A DNA stretch of 34,198 nucleotides, from assembly GCA_027067775.1 (NCBI GenBank), contig JAMOVK010000097.1:1-34198 (forward strand). The letters are read 5' to 3'. The position numbers and the translations under genes are program-made. The number at the start of each line of letters is the position of its first letter. The first letter of the stretch is position 1. The notes under the pieces are model-generated. The model had not been told where the DNA came from. It worked only from the letters and a program-made list of their open reading frames with translations, and did no database searches. Positions 16,936 through 27,274 of this stretch are shown piece by piece. Source of the DNA: Deltaproteobacteria bacterium (GTDB lineage: Bacteria > Desulfobacterota > Dissulfuribacteria > Dissulfuribacterales > QOAL01).

Positions 16936-18636
16936 ATGACAAAGTTGCCAGGAAAACAGATGGTAGTAGAAGCCCTTAAGCAAGAGGGCGTTGATGTGGT
17001 TTTTGGATTTCCAGGTGGTGCCATTATAGACGTATACGATGCCATGGAGAAGGATGGCAACATCAAACACGTCTTAGTCAGGCACGAACAGGGCGCAGCA
17101 CATGCGGCTGATGGGTATGCAAGGGCTACCGGCAAGGTAGGTGTATGCATAGCAACTTCTGGTCCAGGCGCTACCAATACGGTAACGGGTATAGCAACTG
17201 CCTATATGGATTCTATACCTATTGTGGTATTCACGGGCCAGGTGCCTACAAGCTTGATTGGTAATGATGCTTTTCAAGAGGTGGACATAGTTGGTATTAC
17301 GCGCCCTTGCACCAAGCACAATTATCTTGTCAAGGATGTACGTAAACTGCCAACGATCCTTAAAGAGGCCTTTTACATAGCAAGCTCCGGAAGGCCTGGT
17401 CCGGTGTTGATTGACCTTCCCAAAGATGTTCAGAATCAGGTAGCCGAATTTGATTACCCGGACAAGATAAAGCTTCGCTCCTACAATCCTGTTGTAGAAC
17501 CCCATACCAAGCAGATAGAAAGGGCGTTTAAACTGATAGAGAAGGCCAAACAGCCAATTATATACGCTGGTGGAGGGGTGATAATTGCCAATGCCCATAA
17601 GGAGCTGAGGAAACTGGCCGAGTCCATCAATGCTCCGGTAACCATGACCCTTATGGGGCTTGGAGGCTTTCCTGGAACTCATAAACAGAGTCTTGGCATG
17701 CTTGGCATGCATGGGACCTACTGTGCCAACATGGCAATGGCCAATACGGATCTGATTATTGCAGTTGGTGCTAGATTTGATGACAGGGTCACAGGCAAGA
17801 TAGAGGCCTTTGCCCCCAATGCTGCTGTAATCCACATAGATATTGATCCCACATCCATTCAAAAGAATGTAAAGGTGGATGTTCCCATCGTTGGTGATTG
17901 CAAGAGAGCCCTTAAAAAACTAGTTAAGGTCATAGAAGAAGATGGTCGTCCGCCAGAGGTCTGGAGAGAAAAGTTTCGACCTTGGTGGGATCAGATTCAT
18001 GCATGGCAGCAGAGGCATCCTCTTACCTACAAGACTGAACCAGGCGTTATAAAGCCTCAATATGTTATAGAAAAGCTTTACGAACTGACAAAGGGCAAGG
18101 CCATAATTACTACTGAGGTCGGTCAGAATCAGATGTGGACTGCGCAGTTTTATAAATTTGACAAACCACGCACCCTTTTGACTTCGGGTGGGCTTGGCAC
18201 CATGGGATATGGATTCCCTGCTGCCATTGGTGCCCAGATGGCATTTCCCAACAAGTTGGTAATCGATGTTGCAGGTGACGGAAGTATACAGATGAACATC
18301 CAGGAAATGGCTACAGCCATGGAGCAGAAACTTCCTGTAAAGATCATAATTTTAAACAACCAATTCCTCGGTATGGTTCGCCAGTGGCAGGAACTGTTTT
18401 ATGACAGGCGTTATGCCGCTACGGAATTTTCAATGACTCCGGATTTTGTAAAACTGGCCGAAGCATACGGTGCCAAAGGTTTTCGGGCAACCAAACCCGA
18501 AGAGGTGGAAGAGACCCTGAAAAAAGGTCTTGCAACCGACTGCCTTACCATCATGGAATTTGCGATTGCAAGAGAGGAAGGGGTATTCCCTATGGTGCCG
18601 GCTGGTAAGGCAACAACAGAAATGCTTCTTGTATAG
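16936..18636 (+). CDS. ilvB: Acetolactate synthase, catalytic (large) subunit
   Basis: Catalyses the thiamine-diphosphate-dependent condensation of pyruvate with pyruvate or 2-oxobutyrate, the first common step to valine, leucine and isoleucine. The 566-residue protein has the three TPP-enzyme domains: the N-terminal PYR domain with catalytic E51 ([20 protein letters not shown]), the central domain, and the C-terminal PP domain with GDGSIQMN (447-454) and [12 protein letters not shown] (474-485) for Mg-TPP binding. Start is ATG 16936 with GAGGTA seven bases upstream. Its regulatory subunit gene ilvN follows after 73 nt. Confidence 0.96.
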   Translation: MTKLPGKQMVVEALKQEGVDVVFGFPGGAIIDVYDAMEKDGNIKHVLVRHEQGAAHAADGYARATGKVGVCIATSGPGATNTVTGIATAYMDSIPIVVFTGQVPTSLIGNDAFQEVDIVGITRPCTKHNYLVKDVRKLPTILKEAFYIASSGRPGPVLIDLPKDVQNQVAEFDYPDKIKLRSYNPVVEPHTKQIERAFKLIEKAKQPIIYAGGGVIIANAHKELRKLAESINAPVTMTLMGLGGFPGTHKQSLGMLGMHGTYCANMAMANTDLIIAVGARFDDRVTGKIEAFAPNAAVIHIDIDPTSIQKNVKVDVPIVGDCKRALKKLVKVIEEDGRPPEVWREKFRPWWDQIHAWQQRHPLTYKTEPGVIKPQYVIEKLYELTKGKAIITTEVGQNQMWTAQFYKFDKPRTLLTSGGLGTMGYGFPAAIGAQMAFPNKLVIDVAGDGSIQMNIQEMATAMEQKLPVKIIILNNQFLGMVRQWQELFYDRRYAATEFSMTPDFVKLAEAYGAKGFRATKPEEVEETLKKGLATDCLTIMEFAIAREEGVFPMVPAGKATTEMLLV

Positions 18637-18659
18637 CTGATAGACAATAGAGTGGACAG

Positions 18660-18678
18660 GGCCTGTGCCTAGCAGGCC
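18660..18678 (+). other. Small hairpin between ilvB and ilvN
   Basis: GGCCTG (18660-18665) pairs with CAGGCC (18673-18678) across a seven-base loop, in an otherwise AT-rich 73-nt gap. No T-tract follows, so it is not a terminator. It may stabilise the upstream mRNA or be incidental. Confidence 0.4.
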
Positions 18679-18709
18679 TTCAAAATAATAAAGTCAGGAG
18701 TTTTAGCCC

Positions 18710-19195
18710 ATGAAACATACCCTTTCTGTACTGGTAGAGAATGAACCTGGAGCCCTTTCTCGTATAACTGGGCTTTTCAGCGGCAGGGGTTTTAATATTG
18801 AAAGCCTTTGTGTTGCTCCAACTTTGGATCAGACCATGTCCCATCTCACCTTGGTTACTTCGGGAGACGAGTTCATTATTGAACAGATAATAAAGCAGCT
18901 TAACCGACTTGTGGATGTGTACAAGGTTGTGGATGTTAGTGAAGGCGAATTTGTAGAAAGAGAGATGGCCCTCATAAAGGTAAAGGCAGAAGATGAGACC
19001 AGGGCAGAAGTGCTCAGGATGTGCGACATCTTCAGGTGCAAGGTGGTTGATGTAAGCCCTAGGACGTACACCATTGAGGTAACAGGTCCTGAGTCAAAGC
19101 TTAAGGCTGTAATGGAACTGCTTAAGCCCATAGGAATTAAGGAGATAACTAGGACGGGAACCATTGCTATACAGCGTGAAAAGAAGACCGTCTAA
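18710..19195 (+). CDS. ilvN: Acetolactate synthase, regulatory (small) subunit
   Basis: The small subunit stimulates IlvB and in this family mediates valine feedback inhibition. The 161-residue product has an N-terminal ACT domain (about residues 3-75: [30 protein letters not shown]) and the C-terminal small-subunit domain ([20 protein letters not shown] through [15 protein letters not shown]). Length matches the approximately 160-residue IlvH/IlvN type. TCAGGAG precedes the ATG. ilvC follows after 16 nt. Confidence 0.95.
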   Translation: MKHTLSVLVENEPGALSRITGLFSGRGFNIESLCVAPTLDQTMSHLTLVTSGDEFIIEQIIKQLNRLVDVYKVVDVSEGEFVEREMALIKVKAEDETRAEVLRMCDIFRCKVVDVSPRTYTIEVTGPESKLKAVMELLKPIGIKEITRTGTIAIQREKKTV

Positions 19196-19211
19196 GGAGT
19201 GGAGCCTAAAG

Positions 19212-20201
19212 ATGAAAATATACTATGATAAAGACGTCAAGAAAGGCATTCTGGAGGGGAAAACCATAGCCGTCATAGGTTATGGAAGCCAGGGCCATGC
19301 CCATGCACAGAATCTTCGGGATAGTGGACTTAATGTAATCGTTGGTCAGAGACCTGGTTCTGCCAATTATGATCTGGCTGTAAAGCACGGGTTTAAACCG
19401 GTCTCGGCAGCTGAGGCAGCCAAGAAGGCGGATTTGATCATGATCCTTGTCCCAGATCATGTTCAGGCAGACCTTTACAGACAGGATATAGAGCCGAATC
19501 TAGACTCTGGGAATATGCTTCTGTTTTCCCATGGTTTCAATATACACTTTGGTCAGATTGTGGCACCAAAGGATGTGGATGTGGCCATGGTAGCCCCAAA
19601 AGGTCCTGGCCATCTGGTAAGGCGTGAGTATGAAATTGGTCGAGGAGTTCCGTGTCTTGTGGCTGTAGAACAAGATGCCTCTGGTAACGCATTGGATCTT
19701 GCCTTGGGTTATGCCCAGGGGATTGGAGGCACCAGGGCAGGGGTAATTGAGACCACCTTTAAAGAAGAGACAGAGACAGACCTGTTTGGTGAACAGTGTG
19801 TCCTTTGCGGCGGTGTTAGTGAACTCATCAAGGCTGGCTTTGAAACCCTGGTGGAGGCCGGATATCAGCCTGAGATTGCCTATTTTGAGTGTTGTCACGA
19901 ACTAAAGCTGATTGTCGATCTTATTTATGAAGGTGGTCTGTCGCGTATGAGATATTCTATTAGCGACACTGCCGAATATGGCGATCTGACTAGGGGTAAG
20001 AGAGTCATAACCCAGGAAACCAGACAGGAGATGAAACGTATATTAGAGGAAATACAGTCAGGCAACTTTGCTAAGGAATGGCTCCTCGAGAACAGGGTCA
20101 ATCGTCCCGTTTTCAATGCGCTTAGAAAGAGAGAGCGGGAGCATATGTTGGAGCAGGTGGGAGAGAGATTAAGAGAAATGATGAGCTGGCTCAAGAAGTA
20201 G
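19212..20201 (+). CDS. ilvC: Ketol-acid reductoisomerase (class I)
   Basis: Converts acetolactate/acetohydroxybutyrate to the 2,3-dihydroxy acids using NADPH and Mg2+. The start is ATG 19212 ([12 protein letters not shown]; 329 residues), with GGAG seven bases before it; an earlier in-frame codon at 19164 would overlap ilvN. The Rossmann motif [12 protein letters not shown] lies at 23-34, and the specificity loop GQRPGS has the Arg/Ser expected for NADPH. The metal ligands D190, E194, E226 and E230 are all present, at the same numbers as the spinach/Pseudomonas-type consensus as I recall it. Confidence 0.96.
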   Translation: MKIYYDKDVKKGILEGKTIAVIGYGSQGHAHAQNLRDSGLNVIVGQRPGSANYDLAVKHGFKPVSAAEAAKKADLIMILVPDHVQADLYRQDIEPNLDSGNMLLFSHGFNIHFGQIVAPKDVDVAMVAPKGPGHLVRREYEIGRGVPCLVAVEQDASGNALDLALGYAQGIGGTRAGVIETTFKEETETDLFGEQCVLCGGVSELIKAGFETLVEAGYQPEIAYFECCHELKLIVDLIYEGGLSRMRYSISDTAEYGDLTRGKRVITQETRQEMKRILEEIQSGNFAKEWLLENRVNRPVFNALRKREREHMLEQVGERLREMMSWLKK

Positions 20202-20210
20202 AGTCAAGTC

Positions 20211-20861
20211 ATGCATAATGTCCGAGTGCCTGTGGCCAAGGAGGGTGTACCGTTCATAGGTATATCCACCTTGGCTACTGTTGTTTTGGCGGTGCTTCAA
20301 TTCAAGGTTGCAGCACTTTTATGTTTGTCGCTTACAGGATTTATCCTTTATTTTTTTAGAGATCCAGACAGGATTGTACCTACTGGTGAAGATTTGATTA
20401 CTTCGCCTGCCGATGGTAAGGTGATTGAAGTAACAAGGGACCAGGAACCCTATTTTTCTGGTGATGCTTCCATCAGGATTAGTATCTTTATGAACGTTTT
20501 TAACTGTCATGTGAACAGGGCTCCAATCCATGGGCGCGTTGTTGATATAAAGTATCAACAGGGATGTTTCCTGTGCGCAAATAAAAAAAGGGCCATGGTT
20601 GAAAACGAACGGGCTGCTATGCTTCTAGAGGATGTGAAAGGCCGCAGGGTTACAGTGGTTCAGGTAGCTGGCCTTGTTGCAAGGAGAATAGTGTGCTGGG
20701 CAGAGCCGGGTGACAAGTTGAGGCTCGGGCAGCGTTATGGAATGATAAGGTTTGGATCAAGACTTGATGTTTATTTGCCAGAAAAGGTTAAAGTGACAGT
20801 TGAGAAAGGCCATCATGTTTTAGCTGGCCAAAGTGTTTTGGGCAAAATGGAGAGTGTCTAA
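20211..20861 (+). CDS. psd: Phosphatidylserine decarboxylase proenzyme, short type
   Basis: Decarboxylates phosphatidylserine to phosphatidylethanolamine at the inner membrane; the enzyme self-cleaves to form a pyruvoyl cofactor. The 216-residue protein has two hydrophobic segments (about 13-30 and 33-49), then SPADGK with D68 and NCHVNRAP with H100, both associated with self-processing. The cleavage motif RFGSRLDV predicts cleavage between G182 and S183. The SD is weak, and it lies nine nt after ilvC, so translation may be coupled. It abuts pssA, which supplies its substrate. Confidence 0.94.
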   Translation: MHNVRVPVAKEGVPFIGISTLATVVLAVLQFKVAALLCLSLTGFILYFFRDPDRIVPTGEDLITSPADGKVIEVTRDQEPYFSGDASIRISIFMNVFNCHVNRAPIHGRVVDIKYQQGCFLCANKKRAMVENERAAMLLEDVKGRRVTVVQVAGLVARRIVCWAEPGDKLRLGQRYGMIRFGSRLDVYLPEKVKVTVEKGHHVLAGQSVLGKMESV

Positions 20862-21638
20862 ATGACAGAGACGCTGGATAAAAAACAGTTTAAGAATCCA
20901 AAGAGAGGGGCATATATTCTGCCAAATCTGCTGACCAGTATAAGCCTTTTTGCAGGTTTTTATTCACTTGTTTCCAGTATAGATGGCAAATTTTTGGCTG
21001 CAGCTTGGGCAATCCTTGTTTCTGGTATCTTTGATGGACTTGACGGCAGGGTTGCGCGTATTACAGGTACAACTAGCAAATTCGGTTTGGAATACGACTC
21101 ACTTGCAGATCTTGTAGCATTTGGAGTGGCTCCTGGAGTGCTTGCATTTACCTGGGGACTGAGGAGTTTTGGGCGTTTGGGCTGGCTTGCCGCCTTTCTG
21201 TATGTGGCTACCACCGCGCTCAGGCTTGCAAGATTTAATACCATTGGTTCATCCGGACCAGGTTCCAAAGGTTTTTTTCTGGGTCTTCCATGTCCATCAG
21301 CAGCAGCTATGGTGGCTACAACAGTGCTAATGTGTGATCATTTCGGAATCGGAGGTCCTGTTCATCACTACGGTCTGTTAATAATGATCTATGCCCTGTC
21401 CTTTTTTATGGTTAGTAATGTACGTTACTTCAGTTTCAAGGAAATGCAGTGGTTTAACCAGCATCCATTTAGAGGACTGGTAGCATTGCTGTTAACCATG
21501 GTTGTCATAGCCATTGAGCCAAAGGTTACCCTTTTTGTACTTTTTCTATTTTACTGTTTGTCCGGACCCCTGCTACATCCCTTAGGTTCATTGCTTTTAA
21601 AGAGAAATCGACAGACAGATAAAGCATCTGCAAAATAG
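20862..21638 (+). CDS. pssA: CDP-diacylglycerol-serine O-phosphatidyltransferase
   Basis: Makes phosphatidylserine from CDP-diacylglycerol and serine. The 258-residue membrane protein has the CDP-alcohol phosphatidyltransferase signature D58-G-L-D61-G-R-V-A-R, eight residues, then G75, D79 and D83 (GLEYDSLADLVAFG), with all four aspartates intact. Several transmembrane helices follow. The ATG begins immediately after the psd stop, so the two PE-synthesis steps are encoded as a tight pair. Confidence 0.93.
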   Translation: MTETLDKKQFKNPKRGAYILPNLLTSISLFAGFYSLVSSIDGKFLAAAWAILVSGIFDGLDGRVARITGTTSKFGLEYDSLADLVAFGVAPGVLAFTWGLRSFGRLGWLAAFLYVATTALRLARFNTIGSSGPGSKGFFLGLPCPSAAAMVATTVLMCDHFGIGGPVHHYGLLIMIYALSFFMVSNVRYFSFKEMQWFNQHPFRGLVALLLTMVVIAIEPKVTLFVLFLFYCLSGPLLHPLGSLLLKRNRQTDKASAK

Positions 21639-21668
21639 TGGCAGGTATCTAAAAAGGGGGGTAATCCC

Positions 21669-23201
21669 ATGGGCACCTCAGACAAAAAAAAACCAGACAA
21701 CAATAAGATAATAATATTTGATACCACCCTTAGGGATGGGGAACAGTCTCCTGGCGTTGCTCTTAATATGCAGGATAAGCTTCAGATAGGACGCCAGCTT
21801 GAAAAACTTGGTGTTGACGTTTTGGAGGCGGGCTTTCCAATAGCGTCTCCTGGAGATTTCGAAGGTGTTAAGACCTTGGCCAAGGAACTCCAAGGATTGC
21901 AAGTGGCTGCCCTTGCAAGGGCTACGAAAAAAGATATAGACACAGCCTGGGAGGCAATCAAGGAGGGGGCCGATCCTAGGATTCACACCTTTCTTGCAAC
22001 CTCTGACATACATCTTAAGTATAAACTCAGAAAGACCAGAGAGGAAGTGCTTGAGATGGCTGGAGAGGCTGTAAAGTATGCCTCCCGCTATACCTCAAAT
22101 ATAGAATTTTCAGCAGAAGACGCCAGCCGCACGGACCTGGATTTTCTCTGCCAGGTATTTGAAAGGGTAATAGACTGTGGAGCAACAACGGTAAACTTTC
22201 CAGATACGGTTGGTTATGCCATACCTTGGGACTTTGGCCGTATGATAAAATACGTGATGGACAACACCCCCAACATCCATAAAGCGGTTCTTAGCGTGCA
22301 TTGTCACAACGACCTTGGACTTGCCACGGCGAACGTATTAGCTGCAATTAATGCAGGAGCAAGACAGGTAGAATGTACCATTAACGGAATCGGGGAAAGG
22401 GCAGGTAACACTGCCATGGAAGAGGTCGTGATGGCCATCCGTACCAGGCATGATCTGTTGCCCTTTGAAACTGACATAAACACAAGACACATTGCTGCCA
22501 CCAGTCGTATGGTGAGCATGCTTACTGGCATGGTTGTGCAGCCTAACAAGGCTGTAGTTGGGGCAAATGCCTTTGCTCATGAGTCGGGCATTCATCAAGA
22601 CGGCGTGCTGAAGGAAAGGACGACCTACGAGATAATGGATCCCAGAGACATTGGGCTTTCATCAGGAAGCCTTGTCCTTGGTAAGCATTCTGGCAGGCAT
22701 GCCCTTAAGGCAAAGCTTGAGGAGATGGGTTATGAGCTGTCAGAAGAGGAGCTGGGTCGGGTCTTTGACAGGTTTAAGGAACTGGCAGACAAAAAGAAAG
22801 AGATATTTCCAGAGGATCTTGAGGCCATAGTAGCAGAGGAGATCTTAAGGATTCCTGAAAAATACAAACTTACCTATCTTCATGTGGCGGGAGGTAGCGG
22901 AATCCGTCCGACTGCCACTGTTGGAATAGAGGTTGATGGCAAGGAAGAGGTTGCGGTCTCTATTGGAGCAGGGCCTATTGATGCGGCTTTTAATGCAGTG
23001 TCAAAGATTGTACAAACCAAAAGCAGTCTGCTGAGATTTACGGTTAATTCCATTACAGGAGGAACCGATGCCCAGGGTGAGGTGACTGTGAGGCTCCAGG
23101 AGGGGGACAAGGTGGTTACCGGCCAAGGTGCAGACCCGGATATCATTACTGCCAGTGTGAGGGCATACCTTACTGCCCTTAATCGTTTGGCATACAAGTA
23201 G
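21669..23201 (+). CDS. leuA: 2-isopropylmalate synthase
   Basis: Condenses acetyl-CoA with 2-oxoisovalerate, the committed step of leucine synthesis. The 510-residue protein has the TIM-barrel start [13 protein letters not shown] (17-29) with catalytic R22/D23, HCHNDLGLA (211-219) providing the metal histidines, [12 protein letters not shown], and [11 protein letters not shown] (305-315). The C-terminal leucine-binding regulatory domain follows from about 385. Length suits the classical bacterial form rather than citramalate synthase, though CimA activity cannot be excluded by eye. AAGGGGGG precedes the ATG by seven bases. Confidence 0.95.
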   Translation: MGTSDKKKPDNNKIIIFDTTLRDGEQSPGVALNMQDKLQIGRQLEKLGVDVLEAGFPIASPGDFEGVKTLAKELQGLQVAALARATKKDIDTAWEAIKEGADPRIHTFLATSDIHLKYKLRKTREEVLEMAGEAVKYASRYTSNIEFSAEDASRTDLDFLCQVFERVIDCGATTVNFPDTVGYAIPWDFGRMIKYVMDNTPNIHKAVLSVHCHNDLGLATANVLAAINAGARQVECTINGIGERAGNTAMEEVVMAIRTRHDLLPFETDINTRHIAATSRMVSMLTGMVVQPNKAVVGANAFAHESGIHQDGVLKERTTYEIMDPRDIGLSSGSLVLGKHSGRHALKAKLEEMGYELSEEELGRVFDRFKELADKKKEIFPEDLEAIVAEEILRIPEKYKLTYLHVAGGSGIRPTATVGIEVDGKEEVAVSIGAGPIDAAFNAVSKIVQTKSSLLRFTVNSITGGTDAQGEVTVRLQEGDKVVTGQGADPDIITASVRAYLTALNRLAYK

Positions 23202-23207
23202 GTGTTT

Positions 23208-23236
23208 TTGAGTATCGATATTTGTGTATTTATAAA
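23208..23236 (+). promoter_or_regulatory. Possible internal promoter before leuC
   Basis: TTGAGT (23208-23213), a 17-bp spacer and TATAAA (23231-23236) fit a moderate vegetative promoter in the 58-nt AT-rich leuA-leuC gap. It would start transcription close to 23243. It may be fortuitous. Confidence 0.35.
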
Positions 23237-23259
23237 ATCAAGATTTAAGGGGTTTTTCT

Positions 23260-24525
23260 ATGAGCCAACCCATGACAATTGCAGAGAAGATTTTGGCTGA
23301 TCATGCTGGTCTTGACCATGTTGAACCTGGTCAGCTTATTGAGGTAGATGTTGACATCGCCTTGGGTAATGACATAACGGCACCCATAGCCATTGAGATA
23401 TTTAAGAAAACAGGTGTAAAAGAGGTCTTTGACCGGACGAAAATAGCCCTTGTGGCAGATCATTTTACTCCCAACAAGGATATAAAGAGTGCCGAACAGG
23501 TCAGACTGCTCAGGGAATTTTCTGAGGAGCAGGCCATTGTCCATTTTTATGAAGGTGGTGAGGTTGGAGTGGAGCATTGTTTGCTGCCTGAAAAGGGCAT
23601 AGTGTTGCCTGGAGATGTGGTGATAGGGGCAGACAGCCACACCTGTACCTATGGAGCCCTTGGGGCCTTTGCCACAGGTGTTGGCAGTACGGATTTGGCA
23701 GCTGCTATGATTACTGGAAAGACCTGGTTCAAGGTGCCAGAAAGCATAAAGTTTGTATATAGTGGGCAACTCCAACCCTGGGTCAGTGGAAAAGACCTGA
23801 TTCTGTACACAATAGGTGACATCGGCGTAGACGGGGCACTGTACATGGCAATGGAGTTTACAGGGCCGGTGATAGAAAATATGTCCATGGCCGAGAGGAT
23901 GACCATGTCCAACATGGCTATAGAGGCAGGGGGGAAGGCTGGTCTTATCAATCCAGATGAGAAGACCAAACAGTATGTGGAGCCTCGAGCCAAACGCCCG
24001 TACAAGTTTTTCGAAAGTGACAGCGATGCTGCCTATAAAAAGGTTATAGAGTATGATTGTACCAATATAGAGCCACAGATAGCATTCCCGCATCTGCCCG
24101 AGAATACCATTGGCATGTCTGAAGTGGGCATAGTGGAGTTGGACCAGGTTGTTATCGGCTCTTGCACCAATGGCAGGATTGAAGACCTTGCAGTTGCCGC
24201 TCAAATACTTCAAGGGAAAAAGGTGGCCGAGGGATTGAGGCTCATCATCCTTCCCGCAACCCCACAGGTCTGGGCCGATGCCTTAGAAAAAGGGTATTTA
24301 AAGATATTTTCAGAGGCAGGTGCTATAATAGGGCCTCCTACCTGTGGGCCTTGTCTTGGTGGACACATGGGGGTTTTGGCCAAGGGGGAAAAGGCCCTTT
24401 CTACTACAAACAGAAACTTTGTTGGAAGAATGGGGCATCCTGAAAGCGAGGTGTATCTGACAAGCCCTGCCATTGCAGCAGCAAGCGCAGTGCTTGGACG
24501 CATTGGAAGCCCTTCTGAGTTATAA
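23260..24525 (+). CDS. leuC: 3-isopropylmalate dehydratase, large subunit
   Basis: With LeuD it isomerises 2- to 3-isopropylmalate using a [4Fe-4S] cluster. The 421-residue protein is the shorter archaeal/HACN-like type. The three cluster cysteines are C302 ([11 protein letters not shown]) and C362/C365 ([11 protein letters not shown]). Active-site segments DHFTPNKD (67-74), [20 protein letters not shown] and IGDIGVDGA are intact. The neighbouring leuD supplies the swivelling domain. Homoaconitase or citraconate hydratase activity is possible for this subfamily; the context favours leucine synthesis. Confidence 0.93.
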   Translation: MSQPMTIAEKILADHAGLDHVEPGQLIEVDVDIALGNDITAPIAIEIFKKTGVKEVFDRTKIALVADHFTPNKDIKSAEQVRLLREFSEEQAIVHFYEGGEVGVEHCLLPEKGIVLPGDVVIGADSHTCTYGALGAFATGVGSTDLAAAMITGKTWFKVPESIKFVYSGQLQPWVSGKDLILYTIGDIGVDGALYMAMEFTGPVIENMSMAERMTMSNMAIEAGGKAGLINPDEKTKQYVEPRAKRPYKFFESDSDAAYKKVIEYDCTNIEPQIAFPHLPENTIGMSEVGIVELDQVVIGSCTNGRIEDLAVAAQILQGKKVAEGLRLIILPATPQVWADALEKGYLKIFSEAGAIIGPPTCGPCLGGHMGVLAKGEKALSTTNRNFVGRMGHPESEVYLTSPAIAAASAVLGRIGSPSEL

Positions 24526-24549
24526 AAATTTGTTAAAGAGGATTGTTAC

Positions 24550-25053
24550 ATGAAGCTTAAAGGAAGAGTTTGGAAGTTTGGAAAAAATATAGATACGGAT
24601 GCCATTATTCCTGCAAGATATCTTAACACCTCTGATCCTGATGAGCTTGCCAGACACTGTATGGAGGATGCCGATCCCGAGTTTCCAAACAAGGTGCAAA
24701 AGGGGGACATAATAGTTGCTGATAGCAACTTTGGATGCGGTTCTTCAAGGGAACACGCCCCCATAGCCCTTAAGGCGGCAGGGGTTGCTTGTGTAATAGC
24801 TCCAAGTTTTGCCCGCATTTTTTACAGAAATGCCTTTAATATGGGGCTTCCTATTTTCGAGTGTGAACAGGCTCCAAAGCTCATAGAGGAAGGGCACGAG
24901 GTGGAAGTGGACGCAGATACTGGTGAAATTATTGATCTTACAACAGGTAAGACCATGAAGGCCCAGCCCATTCCTCCGTTTATGCAGGAACTCATAAGGG
25001 ATGGAGGACTAATTTCTCACATAATGAAAAAGATAGAAAGTCAACAATCTTAA
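24550..25053 (+). CDS. leuD: 3-isopropylmalate dehydratase, small subunit
   Basis: This is the swivelling-domain partner of LeuC. The 167-residue product is the short LeuD type with [20 protein letters not shown] near the N-terminus, the YLNTS substrate loop, and the signature [20 protein letters not shown], then [16 protein letters not shown]. It begins 24 nt after leuC and ends 18 nt before leuB. Confidence 0.94.
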   Translation: MKLKGRVWKFGKNIDTDAIIPARYLNTSDPDELARHCMEDADPEFPNKVQKGDIIVADSNFGCGSSREHAPIALKAAGVACVIAPSFARIFYRNAFNMGLPIFECEQAPKLIEEGHEVEVDADTGEIIDLTTGKTMKAQPIPPFMQELIRDGGLISHIMKKIESQQS

Positions 25054-25071
25054 ATTTCAAGGAGAACCGAT

Positions 25072-26133
25072 ATGACCAAGTACAAAATTGCAGTAATTCC
25101 TGGAGATGGAACCGGCCCTGAGGTTGTTCGAGAAGGAGTAAAGGTGCTGGAAGCAGCGGCCAAGAAATTCGGCTTTGAACTAGACATGACATGGTACGAT
25201 TACGGTGGAGACAGGTATCTGAAAACTGGAGAGGTCTTGCCAGAGGGTGCTGTAGAAGATTTGAAACAGTACAAGGCTATCTATCTTGGTGCTATAGGTC
25301 ATCCAGATGTCAAGCCTGGTATTCTGGAAAAGGGGATACTTTTGGCCCTCAGGTTTGCCCTTGATCAGTATATAAACTTGAGGCCGGTTATACTCTATCC
25401 TGGTGTAGAGACACCTCTTAAGGACAAGGGGCCTGAAGATATAGACTTTGTGGTTGTGAGGGAAAATACAGAAGGGCTTTATGCAGGTGCAGGGGGTGTT
25501 CTAAAAAAGGGAACCACTGACGAGGTGGCAGTGCAGGAGTCTATTAATACAAGAAAGGGCGTGGAAAGGTGTATCCGTTTTGCCTATGACTATTGCAGGA
25601 AAAGAAACAAGAAAAAGACCCTGACCCTTTGTGGAAAGACAAATGTTTTGACCTATGCCTTTGATCTTTGGGAAAGGGCCTTTTATGAGGTGGGAGAAGA
25701 GTATCCAGACATCAAAAAGGACTACGCCCATGTGGATGCCACATGTATGTGGATGGTCAAAAATCCAGAGTGGTTTGATGTTATTGTTACTGACAACATG
25801 TTTGGTGACATTATCACCGACCTTGGCGCAATGATTCAGGGTGGAATGGGTATTGCCGCAGGAGGAAACATCAACCCAGAGGGAGTTTCCATGTTTGAGC
25901 CAATTGGCGGTTCGGCTCCCAAGTACACTGGCAAAAATGTGATCAATCCTCTGGCTGCTATCTGTGCCGGTCAGATGATGTTAGACTATCTTGGAGAGGA
26001 AGAGGCTGCAAAGGCTGTAGAGGATGCAGTAAAAACAGTTGTTAGCAAGCATCTCAAAAGCCTTTCTGCCGGAAAGATGGGCTATTCCACAACCGAAGTC
26101 GGTGACCTGGTTGCAGACTACGTTAAGGGTTAG
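25072..26133 (+). CDS. leuB: 3-isopropylmalate dehydrogenase (TtuC-like subfamily)
   Basis: This is an NAD-dependent beta-decarboxylating dehydrogenase that in this operon should oxidise 3-isopropylmalate to 2-oxoisocaproate. The 353-residue protein has [12 protein letters not shown] (11-22), the arginine-bearing segments [16 protein letters not shown] and [13 protein letters not shown], the [12 protein letters not shown] lysine helix, the metal site [15 protein letters not shown], and [14 protein letters not shown] for NAD binding. The QYINLRP and RENTEG regions look more like tartrate/D-malate dehydrogenases than E. coli LeuB. Substrate assignment therefore rests mainly on the leuACD context. 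Confidence 0.85.
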   Translation: MTKYKIAVIPGDGTGPEVVREGVKVLEAAAKKFGFELDMTWYDYGGDRYLKTGEVLPEGAVEDLKQYKAIYLGAIGHPDVKPGILEKGILLALRFALDQYINLRPVILYPGVETPLKDKGPEDIDFVVVRENTEGLYAGAGGVLKKGTTDEVAVQESINTRKGVERCIRFAYDYCRKRNKKKTLTLCGKTNVLTYAFDLWERAFYEVGEEYPDIKKDYAHVDATCMWMVKNPEWFDVIVTDNMFGDIITDLGAMIQGGMGIAAGGNINPEGVSMFEPIGGSAPKYTGKNVINPLAAICAGQMMLDYLGEEEAAKAVEDAVKTVVSKHLKSLSAGKMGYSTTEVGDLVADYVKG

Positions 26134-26153
26134 CACAGAGCGAGGGGCTGATT

Positions 26154-27212
26154 ATGAGTAAGGAGTATTCTGTAGCAGTGGTAGGTGCCACGGGTGCTGT
26201 GGGTAAGACCATGATAAAGGTCCTTGACGAGCGCGATTTTCCTATAAGGCAGATAAAATTTCTTGCCTCTGAAAGATCCGAAGGGAAAAAGTTGCGTTTC
26301 AAGGGCGAAGAGGTGGTGGTAGAGAAGCTTGATCACGATTCGTTTGATGATGTGGACATTGCCCTTTTTTCTGCAGGGGCTTCAAGAAGTCTTGAATTTG
26401 CTCCTTCTGCCGCAAAGGCAGGTGCTGTAGTCATTGACAACTCGAGTGCCTGGCGTATGGACCCTGAGGTACCCCTGGTGGTACCAGAGGTAAATCCCCA
26501 TGCCATAGCCCAATACAAGACCAAGGGTATAATAGCCAATCCAAATTGTTCCACCATTCAGATGGTTGTCGCCTTAAAGCCCCTTTATGATTATTCAAGG
26601 ATCAGGCGCATAGTTGTTTCCACTTATCAGGCTGTTTCTGGAACCGGGCAAAAGGCCATTGATGAGTTGGAAGAGGAAATAAAACAGTGGGTGATAAAGG
26701 GGTGCGGAAATGAACCTGGAAAGTCCAAGGGATATGTGGGAGAATTTGAATACAAGGCCTATCCCCATCAGATAGCCTTTAACTGTCTGCCACACATAGA
26801 CGTATTTCTGGATAATGGCTATACCAAGGAAGAGATGAAGATGGTCAACGAAACCAGGAAGATTATGGAGGATGACTCCATAATGGTTTCAGCTACATGT
26901 GTCAGGGTTCCGGTTTTTTATGGTCATTCTGAATCGGTAAATGTACAGTTTGAATCGCCTGTGGAAATAGAAAAGGTAAGGGAGCTTCTGGAGGCTGCTC
27001 CAGGAGTGACAGTCTTGGATAATCCGGAAGAGGCCTTGTATCCCATGGCGATAGAGGCAGAAGGAAAAGATGATACCTTTGTTGGCCGGATAAGAAAAGA
27101 CATCTCCCAAGAAAATGGAATAGACATGTGGATAGTGGCAGATAACATTAGAAAGGGGGCTGCTACCAATGCAGTCCAGATAGCTGAAAAATTGATAGAA
27201 TCGTATCTATGA
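26154..27212 (+). CDS. asd: Aspartate-semialdehyde dehydrogenase
   Basis: Reduces aspartyl phosphate to aspartate semialdehyde, the branch point to lysine, threonine/isoleucine and methionine. The 352-residue product has the Rossmann motif GATGAVG (11-17), catalytic C132 in NPNCSTIQM, the SGTGQKAIDELEEE segment and the histidine H258 in RVPVFYGHSE. It is the last gene of the ilv-leu string, 20 nt after leuB, and is followed by a strong terminator. Confidence 0.95.
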   Translation: MSKEYSVAVVGATGAVGKTMIKVLDERDFPIRQIKFLASERSEGKKLRFKGEEVVVEKLDHDSFDDVDIALFSAGASRSLEFAPSAAKAGAVVIDNSSAWRMDPEVPLVVPEVNPHAIAQYKTKGIIANPNCSTIQMVVALKPLYDYSRIRRIVVSTYQAVSGTGQKAIDELEEEIKQWVIKGCGNEPGKSKGYVGEFEYKAYPHQIAFNCLPHIDVFLDNGYTKEEMKMVNETRKIMEDDSIMVSATCVRVPVFYGHSESVNVQFESPVEIEKVRELLEAAPGVTVLDNPEEALYPMAIEAEGKDDTFVGRIRKDISQENGIDMWIVADNIRKGAATNAVQIAEKLIESYL

Positions 27213-27221
27213 TTTGGTTAA

Positions 27222-27245
27222 AGGCCCTTTTAAAGGGCCTTTTTT
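27222..27245 (+). terminator. Rho-independent terminator after asd
   Basis: AGGCCCTTT (27222-27230) and AAAGGGCCT (27232-27240) form a near-perfect palindrome, giving a GC-rich stem with a small A/T loop and a T-run continuing to 27245. It sits ten bases after the asd stop and closes the biosynthetic string. Confidence 0.88.
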
Positions 27246-27274
27246 GTTTCTAAATATTTCATCTGGAGGCCCCT

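Noticed and set aside
17074-17862. 262-codon open frame on the - strand opposite ilvB
   Set aside because: It is antisense to ilvB with no SD, no known motif and unnatural residue composition, so it is a shadow frame.
19164-19211. An N-terminal extension of ilvC beginning inside ilvN
   Set aside because: The extra 16 residues have no family counterpart, and a proper GGAG lies seven bases before ATG 19212. With that start the metal ligands also fall at the usual residue numbers.
23245-24213. 322-codon open frame on the - strand opposite leuC
   Set aside because: It lies wholly antisense to a strongly conserved gene; its translation is low-complexity in character with many Cys/His and no recognisable domain. 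It is a codon-bias shadow of leuC.
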